Positions 1 through 8,700 of a stretch of 19,822 bases of DNA are shown piece after piece. The first letter of the stretch is position 1, and each line of letters opens with the position of its first letter. This DNA comes from Nitrospirae bacterium GWC2_56_14. Lineage in GTDB: Bacteria; Nitrospirota; UBA9217. The notes beneath the pieces were generated by a model. The model did not search any database. It saw only the letters and a program-made list of their open reading frames with translations, and had not been told where the DNA came from. The translations under genes were made by a program, and so were the position numbers. The stretch spans positions 1 to 19,822 of the forward strand of contig MHDY01000137.1 of the NCBI GenBank assembly GCA_001803705.1. The letters are read 5' to 3'.

Positions 1-160
1 CCTTCCCGGTAAATGTTGCGGTCCTGCTGTTACTATCGGAGAATAGCTCGTCGGCCTTTAACTCAATCGGCAGCCCGGTGCGCGACTGGCCAGACTCGGC
101 GGCAGAACAGACGGATGTTGCCAACATCAGACTCAGCAGTAAAGTAGACGCCCGTTTCAT
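1..160 (-). CDS. lptA: LptA, LPS-export periplasmic bridge protein (partial, N-terminus only)
   Basis: This is the first 53 codons of a gene that runs off the left edge. The reading starts MKRASTLLLSLMLATSVCSA, a typical Sec signal peptide with likely cleavage after CSA. It continues with PIELKADELFSDSNSRTATF, which matches the opening of the OstA/LptA beta-jellyroll family (ADxLxxDxxxxxATFTG). LptA forms the periplasmic bridge that carries lipopolysaccharide from the inner-membrane LptBFGC complex to LptD in the outer membrane. Its ATG overlaps the TGA of lptC (ATGA, 160-157), so the two are probably translationally coupled. A GGAGG Shine-Dalgarno lies at 171-175, 10 nt upstream and inside lptC. 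In Geobacter relatives lptB and rpoN usually follow, which would be just left of this window; that part is inferred. Confidence 0.88.
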   Translation of the reverse strand, partial: MKRASTLLLSLMLATSVCSAAESGQSRTGLPIELKADELFSDSNSRTATFTGK

Positions 161-729
161 TTGCGAGCCGCCTCCGGACGTATGATAGCGGTGACGTTAC
201 GGGAAACCCTGATATTGCGTGTAGTAGTAAAAAATTCCATTTCATTGCCTTCCACGTCGATAAGCCGGTCGCTGAACCGTACATTGCCTGTCGAGTGTAT
301 CACGCTCCGGTCGGTATCATATGTTGCCCGGTCACCGGAGAATTTCATGCCGGAGGCGCTGGTCGCCACAACCCCCCCCTGCAGGTTCACATCCCTGGTC
401 GCCACATGGTAATCCGCCTGTCGTGAAACAAGCGTGATAGTACCGGTAACTTTGTCGCCCGGAACCGTAAGGCGAACACCGGTCAATCGGGTTACCTCAT
501 CTCCATGATCTGCCCGGTCCGCGACGAGATCCCATTTTTTCACACCGTCTTTTACTTCGGTGAAATGCACCTTCTGCAGAGACATTTCGACGTTCCCCGG
601 GAGCCGGGGTAACGGTTTCGCAGGGCGGTCTCCCGGACGTGCCTTGGTGAAGAGGGCAACCGCGATAGCCGTACCTGAAAGCACGATCAAAAATGCGAGC
701 AGCTGCCTGATTTTATTACGATTTATCAT
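157..729 (-). CDS. lptC: LptC, inner-membrane LPS-export protein
   Basis: A 190-residue protein with one N-terminal membrane anchor (about residues 9-27, LLAFLIVLSGTAIAVALF), a Pro-rich linker (about 32-45), and a periplasmic beta-jellyroll. The segment MSLQKVHFTEVKDGVKKWDL and the later 'LQGGVVATSASGMKFSGDRA' pattern are characteristic of LptC/OstA-like domains. Length agrees with the family (about 190 residues). LptC accepts LPS from LptBFG and hands it to LptA. An in-frame TTG at 738 could extend the protein by three residues, but it lies at or upstream of the predicted transcription start, so ATG at 729 is preferred. It is the first gene of a leftward operon with lptA. The upstream neighbour is a divergent cytochrome gene rather than a KDO-synthesis gene. 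Confidence 0.88.
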   Translation of the reverse strand: MINRNKIRQLLAFLIVLSGTAIAVALFTKARPGDRPAKPLPRLPGNVEMSLQKVHFTEVKDGVKKWDLVADRADHGDEVTRLTGVRLTVPGDKVTGTITLVSRQADYHVATRDVNLQGGVVATSASGMKFSGDRATYDTDRSVIHSTGNVRFSDRLIDVEGNEMEFFTTTRNIRVSRNVTAIIRPEAARK

Positions 730-741
730 AATTCGCAAGAG

Positions 742-770
742 AGTATAACATCATAAAAAATCACTGTAAA
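742..770 (-). promoter_or_regulatory. Near-consensus sigma-70 promoter for lptC-lptA
   Basis: On the minus strand TTTACA (770-765) is followed by a 17-nt spacer and TATACT (747-742), each hexamer one base from consensus. The expected start point is about 734-736, leaving only 5-7 nt before the lptC ATG at 729. No Shine-Dalgarno sequence can fit in that leader, so the transcript would be nearly leaderless. Seen directly: the hexamers and spacing. Inferred: the start point. Confidence 0.6.
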
Positions 771-1027
771 GCGCATTTTAGGCCACTTCAGCATGATTGG
801 CATAAAGATTGAAACAGCGGCATCCGCCCCTGAAAGAATTCTTCGACAGCGCCAACCAGCCTATCATGTAAAGTCTATCACTTCCCGACAGCCCGGAAAC
901 ACCGCAACCGCTAACGGCCGGCTTGGTCTTGCGTATACCTTCTGCGCACTACCGTCCAATCTCCGGTCAGCTTTATTCATCACCATAAAAGTAAAGTTTT
1001 TAAATTAGCTTCCGACAGTTATAGTAG

Positions 1028-1043
1028 TGGAATAAATTTTGCT
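1028..1043 (+). promoter_or_regulatory. Possible sigma-54 promoter upstream of the first cytochrome gene
   Basis: TGGAATAAATTTTGCT keeps the invariant GG (1029-1030) and GC (1041-1042) at the 10-nt spacing required by RpoN, with a TTGCT -12 element. The -24 half matches TGGCACG at only four of seven positions. It sits in the AT-rich part of the spacer, about 285 nt before the start codon, which would imply a long leader. By chance such a match in AT-rich DNA is not rare, so this is only a candidate. Confidence 0.25.
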
Positions 1044-1313
1044 TTAAATAAAATTCTATTACCAAAGCGCTGAGGTTACACAAATTTAATCTAAAATTTA
1101 TTAATACATCGGCTCAACGCTTTTTGTTCAGGCATTGCCCATCATGGCTCGAAGGGACAAGTAAGTCGACCAGGCAACTCTGGGCCGGCCTTATTTTAAT
1201 AATAACCTTCACGGTCGCCTTATGACTTCGCGGCATGTGTAGGTTATCTGACGTGATGTATCCGTTTTTTGATCAATTGTTAATCCAGAAACGCAAGAGC
1301 GAAAGATTGTAAA

Positions 1314-1320
1314 AAAGGAG
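1314..1320 (+). promoter_or_regulatory. Ribosome-binding site of the first cytochrome gene
   Basis: AAAGGAG lies 8 nt before the ATG at 1329. It fixes the start and places a complete signal peptide at the N-terminus. Confidence 0.85.
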
Positions 1321-1328
1321 CTCCGTTT

Positions 1329-4300
1329 ATGAATAGACAACACAGCTTGGGATGTGTTCGAGTACCTCTTGTTGCCGCGATAATAATGTCGTTGCTTGTT
1401 ATTGCCGGAACAGCAGGAGCTGCCCTGGAATGTTACGATTGCCACGGAGACCGCGGAACACGTGACATGAGACCTGTCGATGCAGAGCGACGCGACCCCG
1501 CCACAGGGGGTTTCGTCGGCAGTCATCGCGCCCATCTCCCTGCTAGCGCCACCAGTGCCGACTGTTCGGTCTGCCACCCCGTCAGTGCCGCCTTCCACAA
1601 CAACAACAAGATAAATGTGAATTCAAGGATGAATGCCTCGCCGGTCGCAACATCCTACAACAACCTTACCACGCCCTTCCCCCAGACCGCCACCAAGACG
1701 GCAGGAACCTGCTCCTCGGTAAACTGCCACTTTGAAAAGACGACACCCACCTGGGGCAGCACAGGTATTGAGAGCACCTCGTGCGACGCCTGTCACGCGG
1801 CACCTCCTGCAGATGGTGCCCATGGCAGGAAACACGGCGAGTACCTCGGCACCGGCACCAACAGTTGCAGGCACTGCCATACCGATCATACCGTGGAACA
1901 GAATCCGCTTGCGCATGCATTCGAAGCAGGAAAAAGGGCACTGACGGTTCAGTTCATCTCCCCGAATACGGGAGGCAGCTACAACGGCAATATACATTAT
2001 CCCGACTATCTCCCCAGCCAGCAACCGCTACGAAATGGCACCTGCACCAACCTGTACTGCCACAGCGACGGCCTGCGCCGCACCGGCGTCATCACCCCCC
2101 GTTGGTCCGACACGGCCACCACAAAGTGTTATTCATGCCATCGAGGCCGCCCCGTCGACAATACAGCCGCTGCATGCACGGAAATCGGAGGTACGTGGAA
2201 CTCTGCATCGGGCAGCTGCTCGGAATTCGTGAACATGACGTCCAATGGCCACGGACGCCTGGTTGGAGCCCAGTGGATCAGAAAATATGCCTGCTACTAT
2301 TGCCACAACGCCACCGTAGATCCGGCCGGAGCGATAAAAGACCGGGCGCTTCACGTAGATGGGAACAAGAATGTCGTGATGGCTCCCGAGTGGGCAATCG
2401 TCGGCAGGCCAGCGCCTTCCTACAATCCGGTCACCATGGTCTGCGACAACGTCTATTGCCACAGTGACGGCACAGCCAGACCCGAAGCAGTGAGGCCTTT
2501 CAGCTGGGCGGAACCGAAGACCGATTGCAACACCTGCCACGGCCACCCGCGAGGATCATGCGCCAATGCAAACTGCCACGACGGCAGGATTGAACAGGCG
2601 ACAGGGAAGGTATGGGCCGTAAAAACCGGTTGGAAACCCGGAGAAGACTGGAAAGCCTCCATCCCCATGTTCCCCAACGAAGGGCCGGGCACCGCACGGG
2701 CAAATTCACACCCCCGACACACCGAAACTGACTTCACCTGTGACCAGTGCCATGCCTCGACCATCGTCAATGGTTCCTGCACCGATTGCCATACCACCGG
2801 CATCCCGTCCGGAAGCATGAGCGAGGTAGCTCACATTCAGGCGCAGTATCACGTCAACAGGACGCGGGACGTTGTGTTCAAGGACGGCGGCACGTACGAC
2901 CCGGTCGCGAAAACCTGCCGGAACACCGCCTGTCATACCGGCGGAAGTGATCCTGTCTGGGGAGCCTCCGTCAACAACAGCGTCATCTGCCTTTCCTGCC
3001 ACGGCACGACGGGAGCCGATATCGACAGCTTCGGATTCTTCCAGTCCGGGGTGATGACGAAAATAAATCTGACAGAATGGGTAACCACCGGCCATGGGCG
3101 GAAAACGGCAAACGGAGCCTACCCAGGCAGCAGCAATCCTCCCGCCGACTTCCCCGGAAACCCCTGCTGGTACTGCCACGATAACACGGTGCTGCATAAG
3201 GACGGGACCAACCCCTTCCGCCTCAGGCACCACCAGCAGTTCGTCAACAGGTTCGACGCCGAATGCGTCTATTGCCATATGACCGGGGCTGAAAGCGAAT
3301 GCCTCGCCTGCCACAGCAACACCGAATCGATGGCTCCCCAGCTATCGGCCGCTCTCGTCCTGGAAGGACATGGCGGCACGGCGTATTCATCCGGCTGCAC
3401 TGCTACCGATTGCCATGACACCGACGCCAACACCCATAAATCAGGTGCAGGCCTCTGGACAGACTCACAGAAGGCGGACGTAAGAAATCAGTATGTCATG
3501 ATGGGTGTCTGCCTCAAATGTCACGACGACGACTCGAACGGCAAATGCACCGGCTGCCATACGCCCCCTGCAAATAACCCGATGAAGTATGCCCTTGGAT
3601 TCGACCCCGGTACCGGCTTCATCAAGCCTACTAAGGCACGCGCCTCGTCCGTCCATTTCGGGTACAAGCACAGCAGGGCATACGGAAAGGACGGCATCTG
3701 GAAGGGGGGTAAATTCTGCTGGGACTGCCATGACCCGCACGGCGACAAGAACATCTATATGGTGCAGACCCAGGTGGCCACCGCAACTGACGGAACCTTC
3801 GGCATTCCCACCGGACGAGCTGCCGTCTCCTTCACCAGGAAACAGACAGGCCTCGATTACGCCAGGACAGTGGCCCCCTACAACGGCATCTGCAACGTCT
3901 GCCATTCAGCCGGGAGTCAGCACTACCGAGTGGATGGAGGCGACGGACACAGCTCCGGCAGGATCTGCACCTCGTGCCACGAGCACCGCTTCTCCGACAG
4001 CCATGCCGGCAACGATCCGTGCAATTCATGCCACCTGAACAAGCCGATTCCGCGGCATTCAGGGTTCGGTCTGCCGCGCGACTGCACCAAGTGCCACCTG
4101 GGCACCATAGGCAAGCGTATGGACATCATGGGACAGTTCGGCGGCACGTCCCACCATGTCCAGGGCACCGACATAACCAACAAGCACTGTTATGCCTGCC
4201 ATTGGGAATCGACTCCCGATGGTCTTATCGATAATGATTTCCACGAAGGCTACAACTACAAGAACTATACAACCATCAAGAACGCAAAGGTGGACCTGGT

Positions 4301-5753
4301 CCTGTACGGACCCGGCACCCGCCCCACGACGTTCAAGCTGAACACGACCGCAGTGCAGTTTGTGGCCGACAACATCGGAACGGCGAAGGAACGAGCCGAA
4401 TCCGCAACCATTTCGAAACACTGCCTCTCCTGCCATAACGATCAGAACAACAACACCCGGCCCTTCGAGGATGACTGCCGGACCCCACGACAGTACGCAT
4501 GGGACAAGCAGAGCGTCGCCTCCCGTTACTCGGCCAAGGATACAACCCCGTGGGGCAAATATGGAACCAACGGGAAAAGTACGGTGGCAAAGGCTCTCTC
4601 AGCCCACGGCAATGCCGTGGCCAACCAGGGAGGGTGGAGCAGTACGACGGGGATCGACAGTAACATCACGAATTCGAGAAATGGCTCGGTCAATGTGGAG
4701 TGCTTCGACTGCCACAGCTCGCACGGCTCGAGGCTCGTCGGCGTCACCTCGAGTTACGAAACATTCAACGGAACAAAGAATGGCGGCAACCTGAAGGAAA
4801 CCCAGGCCGGCAAGGGGGGCTACAGCATGAGCTACAAGGCCTCTTCCAACACGACGACGGGCGCGCCCAATCCATACAACGCCGGTGCGGGGCAGTGTTT
4901 CGACTGCCACCTGACACAGAATGCCGGCACGGTTCCCTGGGGATACCAGTCAACGTTCGGAGCAATTGCCCCCATCAAGGGGTATATGGATTCGGACCGG
5001 TTCGGTACCGGAACATCTCCTTATGTCCAGCGGAACTCCTACAAGAACATGCCGACCAGGGGAGGACACCTGAAGGGTTCCAGCTTCCTCAACAGGACGA
5101 CAGCGGCGCATCAGAAGATCTACGGGCTGTGCACCCCGTGCCATGACCCCCACGGGGTAAGCACGTCGCTCGGTGCAAATAAGGCGTACGCCGTGCCGCT
5201 GCTCAAAGGTACATGGATGACCTCTCCCTACAAGGAAGATGTGACCCCGTCCGCGGCAGGCACCCAACCGCCGCAAAATCAACCGGGGGGAACCAACCCC
5301 ACGATGTACACCGATGACAAGACCTTCGGCACAGGCAACCGGATTACCGAGGACAGCAGCAAGTTCGCCGGGCTGTGCCTGACCTGTCACTACAAGCAGA
5401 ACCTGACCGATGGCATCAACAGGAATCAGCCATGGAAAAGTCTCGATCGTGTCCATGAATCGGTCAAGGGTTGGGGTGCAAACACCGAGCATGCGTATAC
5501 CTGCTCCAAATGTCACAAACCCCATGCGAGCGGAATGCCTCGTCTCATGATGACCAATTGCCTCGACTACAAGCATCGCGGCAGGCAGGCATCGGGAGGC
5601 CAGGCAGGTTCCAACAGCGGCATCTTTACCTACTGGTTTGGTGATACGGTCACCCGTAGTGGCAGCTTCCCCCGGGGCTTCTTGCAACAGGGCGTCAACT
5701 GTCACCCCGGAACATGGCCCGACAACAGTTGGAACTCGGTGACGCCATGGTAG
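1329..5753 (+). CDS. Exported multihaem c-type cytochrome, 33 haem motifs
   Basis: A 1474-residue protein with a Sec signal peptide (hydrophobic core about 13-28, cleavage near AGA-A at 31). I count 33 haem-binding motifs: 27 CxxCH and six CxxxxCH (CSSVNCH, CTNLYCH, CDNVYCH, CANANCH, CRNTACH, CTATDCH). Each CxxxxCH is followed by a CxxCH, the Geobacter CxxxxCH...CxxCH module (TIGRFAM/Pfam GSu_C4xC__C2xCH). Most modules lie in the first 40% of the protein; the C-terminal half has more widely spaced hemes and longer linkers. Many extra histidines are available as distal ligands. Such proteins carry electrons across the periplasm, outer membrane or extracellular space; the exact partner is unknown here. 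It has no lipobox and no transmembrane segment after the signal. Its C-terminus, ending NSVTPW, contains two unpaired cysteines. It is probably cotranscribed with the giant FN3 gene 44 nt downstream and has a close paralogue at 18230. Confidence 0.93.
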   Translation: MNRQHSLGCVRVPLVAAIIMSLLVIAGTAGAALECYDCHGDRGTRDMRPVDAERRDPATGGFVGSHRAHLPASATSADCSVCHPVSAAFHNNNKINVNSRMNASPVATSYNNLTTPFPQTATKTAGTCSSVNCHFEKTTPTWGSTGIESTSCDACHAAPPADGAHGRKHGEYLGTGTNSCRHCHTDHTVEQNPLAHAFEAGKRALTVQFISPNTGGSYNGNIHYPDYLPSQQPLRNGTCTNLYCHSDGLRRTGVITPRWSDTATTKCYSCHRGRPVDNTAAACTEIGGTWNSASGSCSEFVNMTSNGHGRLVGAQWIRKYACYYCHNATVDPAGAIKDRALHVDGNKNVVMAPEWAIVGRPAPSYNPVTMVCDNVYCHSDGTARPEAVRPFSWAEPKTDCNTCHGHPRGSCANANCHDGRIEQATGKVWAVKTGWKPGEDWKASIPMFPNEGPGTARANSHPRHTETDFTCDQCHASTIVNGSCTDCHTTGIPSGSMSEVAHIQAQYHVNRTRDVVFKDGGTYDPVAKTCRNTACHTGGSDPVWGASVNNSVICLSCHGTTGADIDSFGFFQSGVMTKINLTEWVTTGHGRKTANGAYPGSSNPPADFPGNPCWYCHDNTVLHKDGTNPFRLRHHQQFVNRFDAECVYCHMTGAESECLACHSNTESMAPQLSAALVLEGHGGTAYSSGCTATDCHDTDANTHKSGAGLWTDSQKADVRNQYVMMGVCLKCHDDDSNGKCTGCHTPPANNPMKYALGFDPGTGFIKPTKARASSVHFGYKHSRAYGKDGIWKGGKFCWDCHDPHGDKNIYMVQTQVATATDGTFGIPTGRAAVSFTRKQTGLDYARTVAPYNGICNVCHSAGSQHYRVDGGDGHSSGRICTSCHEHRFSDSHAGNDPCNSCHLNKPIPRHSGFGLPRDCTKCHLGTIGKRMDIMGQFGGTSHHVQGTDITNKHCYACHWESTPDGLIDNDFHEGYNYKNYTTIKNAKVDLVLYGPGTRPTTFKLNTTAVQFVADNIGTAKERAESATISKHCLSCHNDQNNNTRPFEDDCRTPRQYAWDKQSVASRYSAKDTTPWGKYGTNGKSTVAKALSAHGNAVANQGGWSSTTGIDSNITNSRNGSVNVECFDCHSSHGSRLVGVTSSYETFNGTKNGGNLKETQAGKGGYSMSYKASSNTTTGAPNPYNAGAGQCFDCHLTQNAGTVPWGYQSTFGAIAPIKGYMDSDRFGTGTSPYVQRNSYKNMPTRGGHLKGSSFLNRTTAAHQKIYGLCTPCHDPHGVSTSLGANKAYAVPLLKGTWMTSPYKEDVTPSAAGTQPPQNQPGGTNPTMYTDDKTFGTGNRITEDSSKFAGLCLTCHYKQNLTDGINRNQPWKSLDRVHESVKGWGANTEHAYTCSKCHKPHASGMPRLMMTNCLDYKHRGRQASGGQAGSNSGIFTYWFGDTVTRSGSFPRGFLQQGVNCHPGTWPDNSWNSVTPW

Positions 5754-5785
5754 GGGGACCAGATATGCGCAACGCGACCACGATC

Positions 5786-5790
5786 GGAGG
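5786..5790 (+). promoter_or_regulatory. Ribosome-binding site that decides the start of the giant protein
   Basis: GGAGG is 7 nt before ATG 5798, the best-spaced strong Shine-Dalgarno among four in-frame candidate starts. A weaker GGGGGA at 5753-5758 overlaps the stop codon of the cytochrome gene and would serve ATG 5765. Confidence 0.6.
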
Positions 5791-5797
5791 CACAGCC

Positions 5798-8700
5798 ATG
5801 GAGCATAAAGATATGAGAGAGGTAACCGCATCGGGAGGAAAATGCTGGCTGCAGCGGGTGCGGCTGCTGCTTTCGGCCGGGATGCTGCTATTGGCAAGCG
5901 CCATGGCATTTCCCGCCTTCGGCGCCGGAGGAGACGTCGTCTGGCATTATGGCGATTCGCTTGCGGGCAGGCAGGATGCCCGGGCTTCCGTTGTCGACTC
6001 ACAGGGTAACACCATTATCACCGGCGCCCAGAATTTAGCCGGAGGTATCGACGATGATTACTTCACCGCCAAAATCAAGGCTGATGGCAGTGGCGTCGCA
6101 TGGCGTGCAGTCTACGACAAGGCCGGCGGCACCGACCAGGCCACGACGGTAGTAATCGATCATGACGACAACGTGATCGTGACCGGCCTGGTGTGGAACG
6201 GCCTCAACAATGATATCCACACCGTCAAATACGACGGGTTGACCGGCGCCGTCCTCTGGCAGCACACCTTCAACGGTGCAGCCAAAGGTAACGACGTCGG
6301 CACTTCCCTGGCCGTCGACACGCTGAACAACATTTACGTGGGTGGCTATTCCCAGGATGCCGACGGGAACAACACCTATCTCATCCTCAAATACACCCCC
6401 ACGGGTCCCAATCCGGACGGCACACCCGCCTGGCGAATCGTTGCCGATGGCGGGGCGATGGGAATAAATCGGGTCAACTCCATAACGGCAGGGAACGGCG
6501 GGGTCGCCGTAACAGGGCAGACATGGGGAGGCTCATCCTTCGACTGCCTGACGATCAAGTATGATTACAGCGGTGCCAAACTGTGGGAACAGCGTCATTC
6601 GGGAGGAGCAGGAAATTCCTGCATCGGCAAGATCGTCAGGATCGATCCGGCCGGGAACGTGGTACTGACCGGCTCATCCGGTAACGGCACCGACCTCGAC
6701 ATCTATACGGCAAAGTACAGCGGCGCAACCGGCAACCTCGTGTGGGAGCGGACTTACAACGGCGCCTTCGATGACGAACCGAACGGCATGATGATCGGAC
6801 CGAACGGCAACGTGTACGTGACTGGCTATACCTGGACCCTCACCGCCCAGAACGATTTCTACACGGCAAAATACGACGGCGCCACCGGCGCCCTTGTCTG
6901 GGACAAGCTCTTCAATTCCACCAACGGTAACGACGACATCACTGCCGCCACCGGCATCGTCATCGATCCTGCCGGAGATGTCTTCGTCACCGGGTATACC
7001 ATCACCGGAAAGAACTACGACATCCAGACGGTCAAGTATAAAAAGGACAACGGAAACCAGTTGTGGCAGAAGGCATTCGACGGCCCAGCACTGAAAAACG
7101 ACCGTCCCGTCGGTATCGGCCTCTCTCCGACCGGTGAAGTCATTATAGCGGGATGGACCGATACCGCTGCCAATGACCTTGACTATATCGTTCTGAAATA
7201 CGATCCCGGCCTGCTCGACCCTCCGACGAACGTATCCGCCCTGCCGGCGACAAATTCCAGCATTAACCTCACCTGGGCGGACAACTCCGCCAACGAAGAA
7301 GGTTTTGCGATCGAACGTTGCCAGAATGCGGGTTGCACCAGCTTTACCGAAATTGCCACCACTCCGGCAGGGACCACCTCCTTCACCGACAGCGGGTTGA
7401 CCGCCAACACCTATTACACTTATCGAATGCGCGCCTTCAGCGGTGCAAGCGGCTATTCGCGCTACAGCAACACAGCCACGTCCCTCACCGTCGTCGTCAA
7501 CTTCGTGCCGCCGGTCTGGAAATACACATATGACGGGACAGCGCACAACGATGACTATGCCAACGCGATAGCGGTGGGACCGGACAACCACCCGGTGGTG
7601 GCCGGTCAGACCAACGATTACCCCGAGGGGTACAGCTCGGGCATTACCTCGTTCGACTACCTGGTGCAGAAACTGAATAGAGCCGACATGTCGGTAACGT
7701 GGTCGAGCACATACAATGATCCGACCGATTCCGACGACATCGCCACCTGCGTCGCCGTGGACAGCAACAACAGCATCGTCGTCTCCGGCTACGCCTGGCT
7801 GTACAACGGCGTGACCAGGGATGTGAACTCGCTGTACACCATCAGGTATCCGCTGACCGGCGACCCCGTTGGGGACCAGTACAACGCGCCGGTGCCCGCA
7901 GGCGCCAGCGATGACCGTGGCCTTTCCGTCGCCATAGCGTCCTCGTCCGACACGTCCAATAATGCGGCAGTTGTCGGCTTCGGCAAGAATGCCGCGGGCA
8001 ACGACGACATATATGTTCTGAAATACAATCCCAACGGCACCCGCGCCTGGGCTTCCGCCCCCTTCGACGGCAACGGCGGCGACGACTTCCCCTCTTCAGT
8101 TCTCATCGCCCCCGACGGAAGCATCTACGTCACCGGCTACAGCGAAAAGACCGCAACCAGCAACACCTATCACTTCTTCACCGCGAAATACAACGGCGCC
8201 ACCGGCGCCAGGATCTGGACCGATCTCTACAGCGTCACCGAAAGCGGCGACAACAGGGGCAGCAGCCTGGTCCTCGATGACGCCGGCGACCTCTACGTTA
8301 CCGGCTCGGCAGTAACCGCCACCGGTACGAGAGATATATACACCATGAAGTACAGCGGGTCGGCCGCAACGGCGCAACGGCTCTGGGAGCGGTCGCTCGA
8401 CGGGATAGCCGGTGGCGACGACACCGGCGTCGGGATCAGGTTCGACGCCGTGGACGGCGCAATTGTCGTAGCCGGCACTACGTTGAGCACGAAGGCAGCC
8501 GGCCTGACCCCTGCGGAGAATGATTACACCGTTGCCAGATACACGACAGCCGGGGACACGGTCTGGATGAAAACGTACCAGCGTCCCCAGAACGACGACA
8601 CCGTCAAATCGGTTGGAATGGATGCGGACGGCAATATCTACATCGCCGGCAACACCAGCAATGGCCTTACCACCGACAGCCTCACGGTGAAGATCGATTA

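Larger units (their letters stand above)
771..1328. other. Divergent intergenic region between lptC and the cytochrome gene
   Basis: About 560 nt without a convincing gene. The left part (771-1000) has mixed composition, and a 71-codon plus-strand frame in it (793-1008) has no good ribosome-binding site and no recognisable product. The stretch at about 1000-1130 is strongly AT-rich, as expected for a promoter or nucleoid-protein binding region. I looked for a c-di-GMP (GEMM) riboswitch, which is common upstream of Geobacter cytochromes, and did not recognise its conserved core. No clear intrinsic terminator is visible. Confidence 0.5.

Noticed and set aside
793..1008. 71-codon plus-strand frame in the divergent intergenic region
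   Set aside because: No Shine-Dalgarno, no recognisable domain, and no conserved-looking composition.
1000..1328. Cyclic-di-GMP (GEMM) riboswitch upstream of the first cytochrome
   Set aside because: Such riboswitches are frequent before Geobacter cytochromes, but I could not find the conserved core or a paired stem arrangement here or before 18230.
4950..6002. 350-codon minus-strand frame across the cytochrome-FN3 junction
   Set aside because: It is antisense to two clear genes, has no family signature and no ribosome-binding site; long antisense frames are common in GC-rich repeats.
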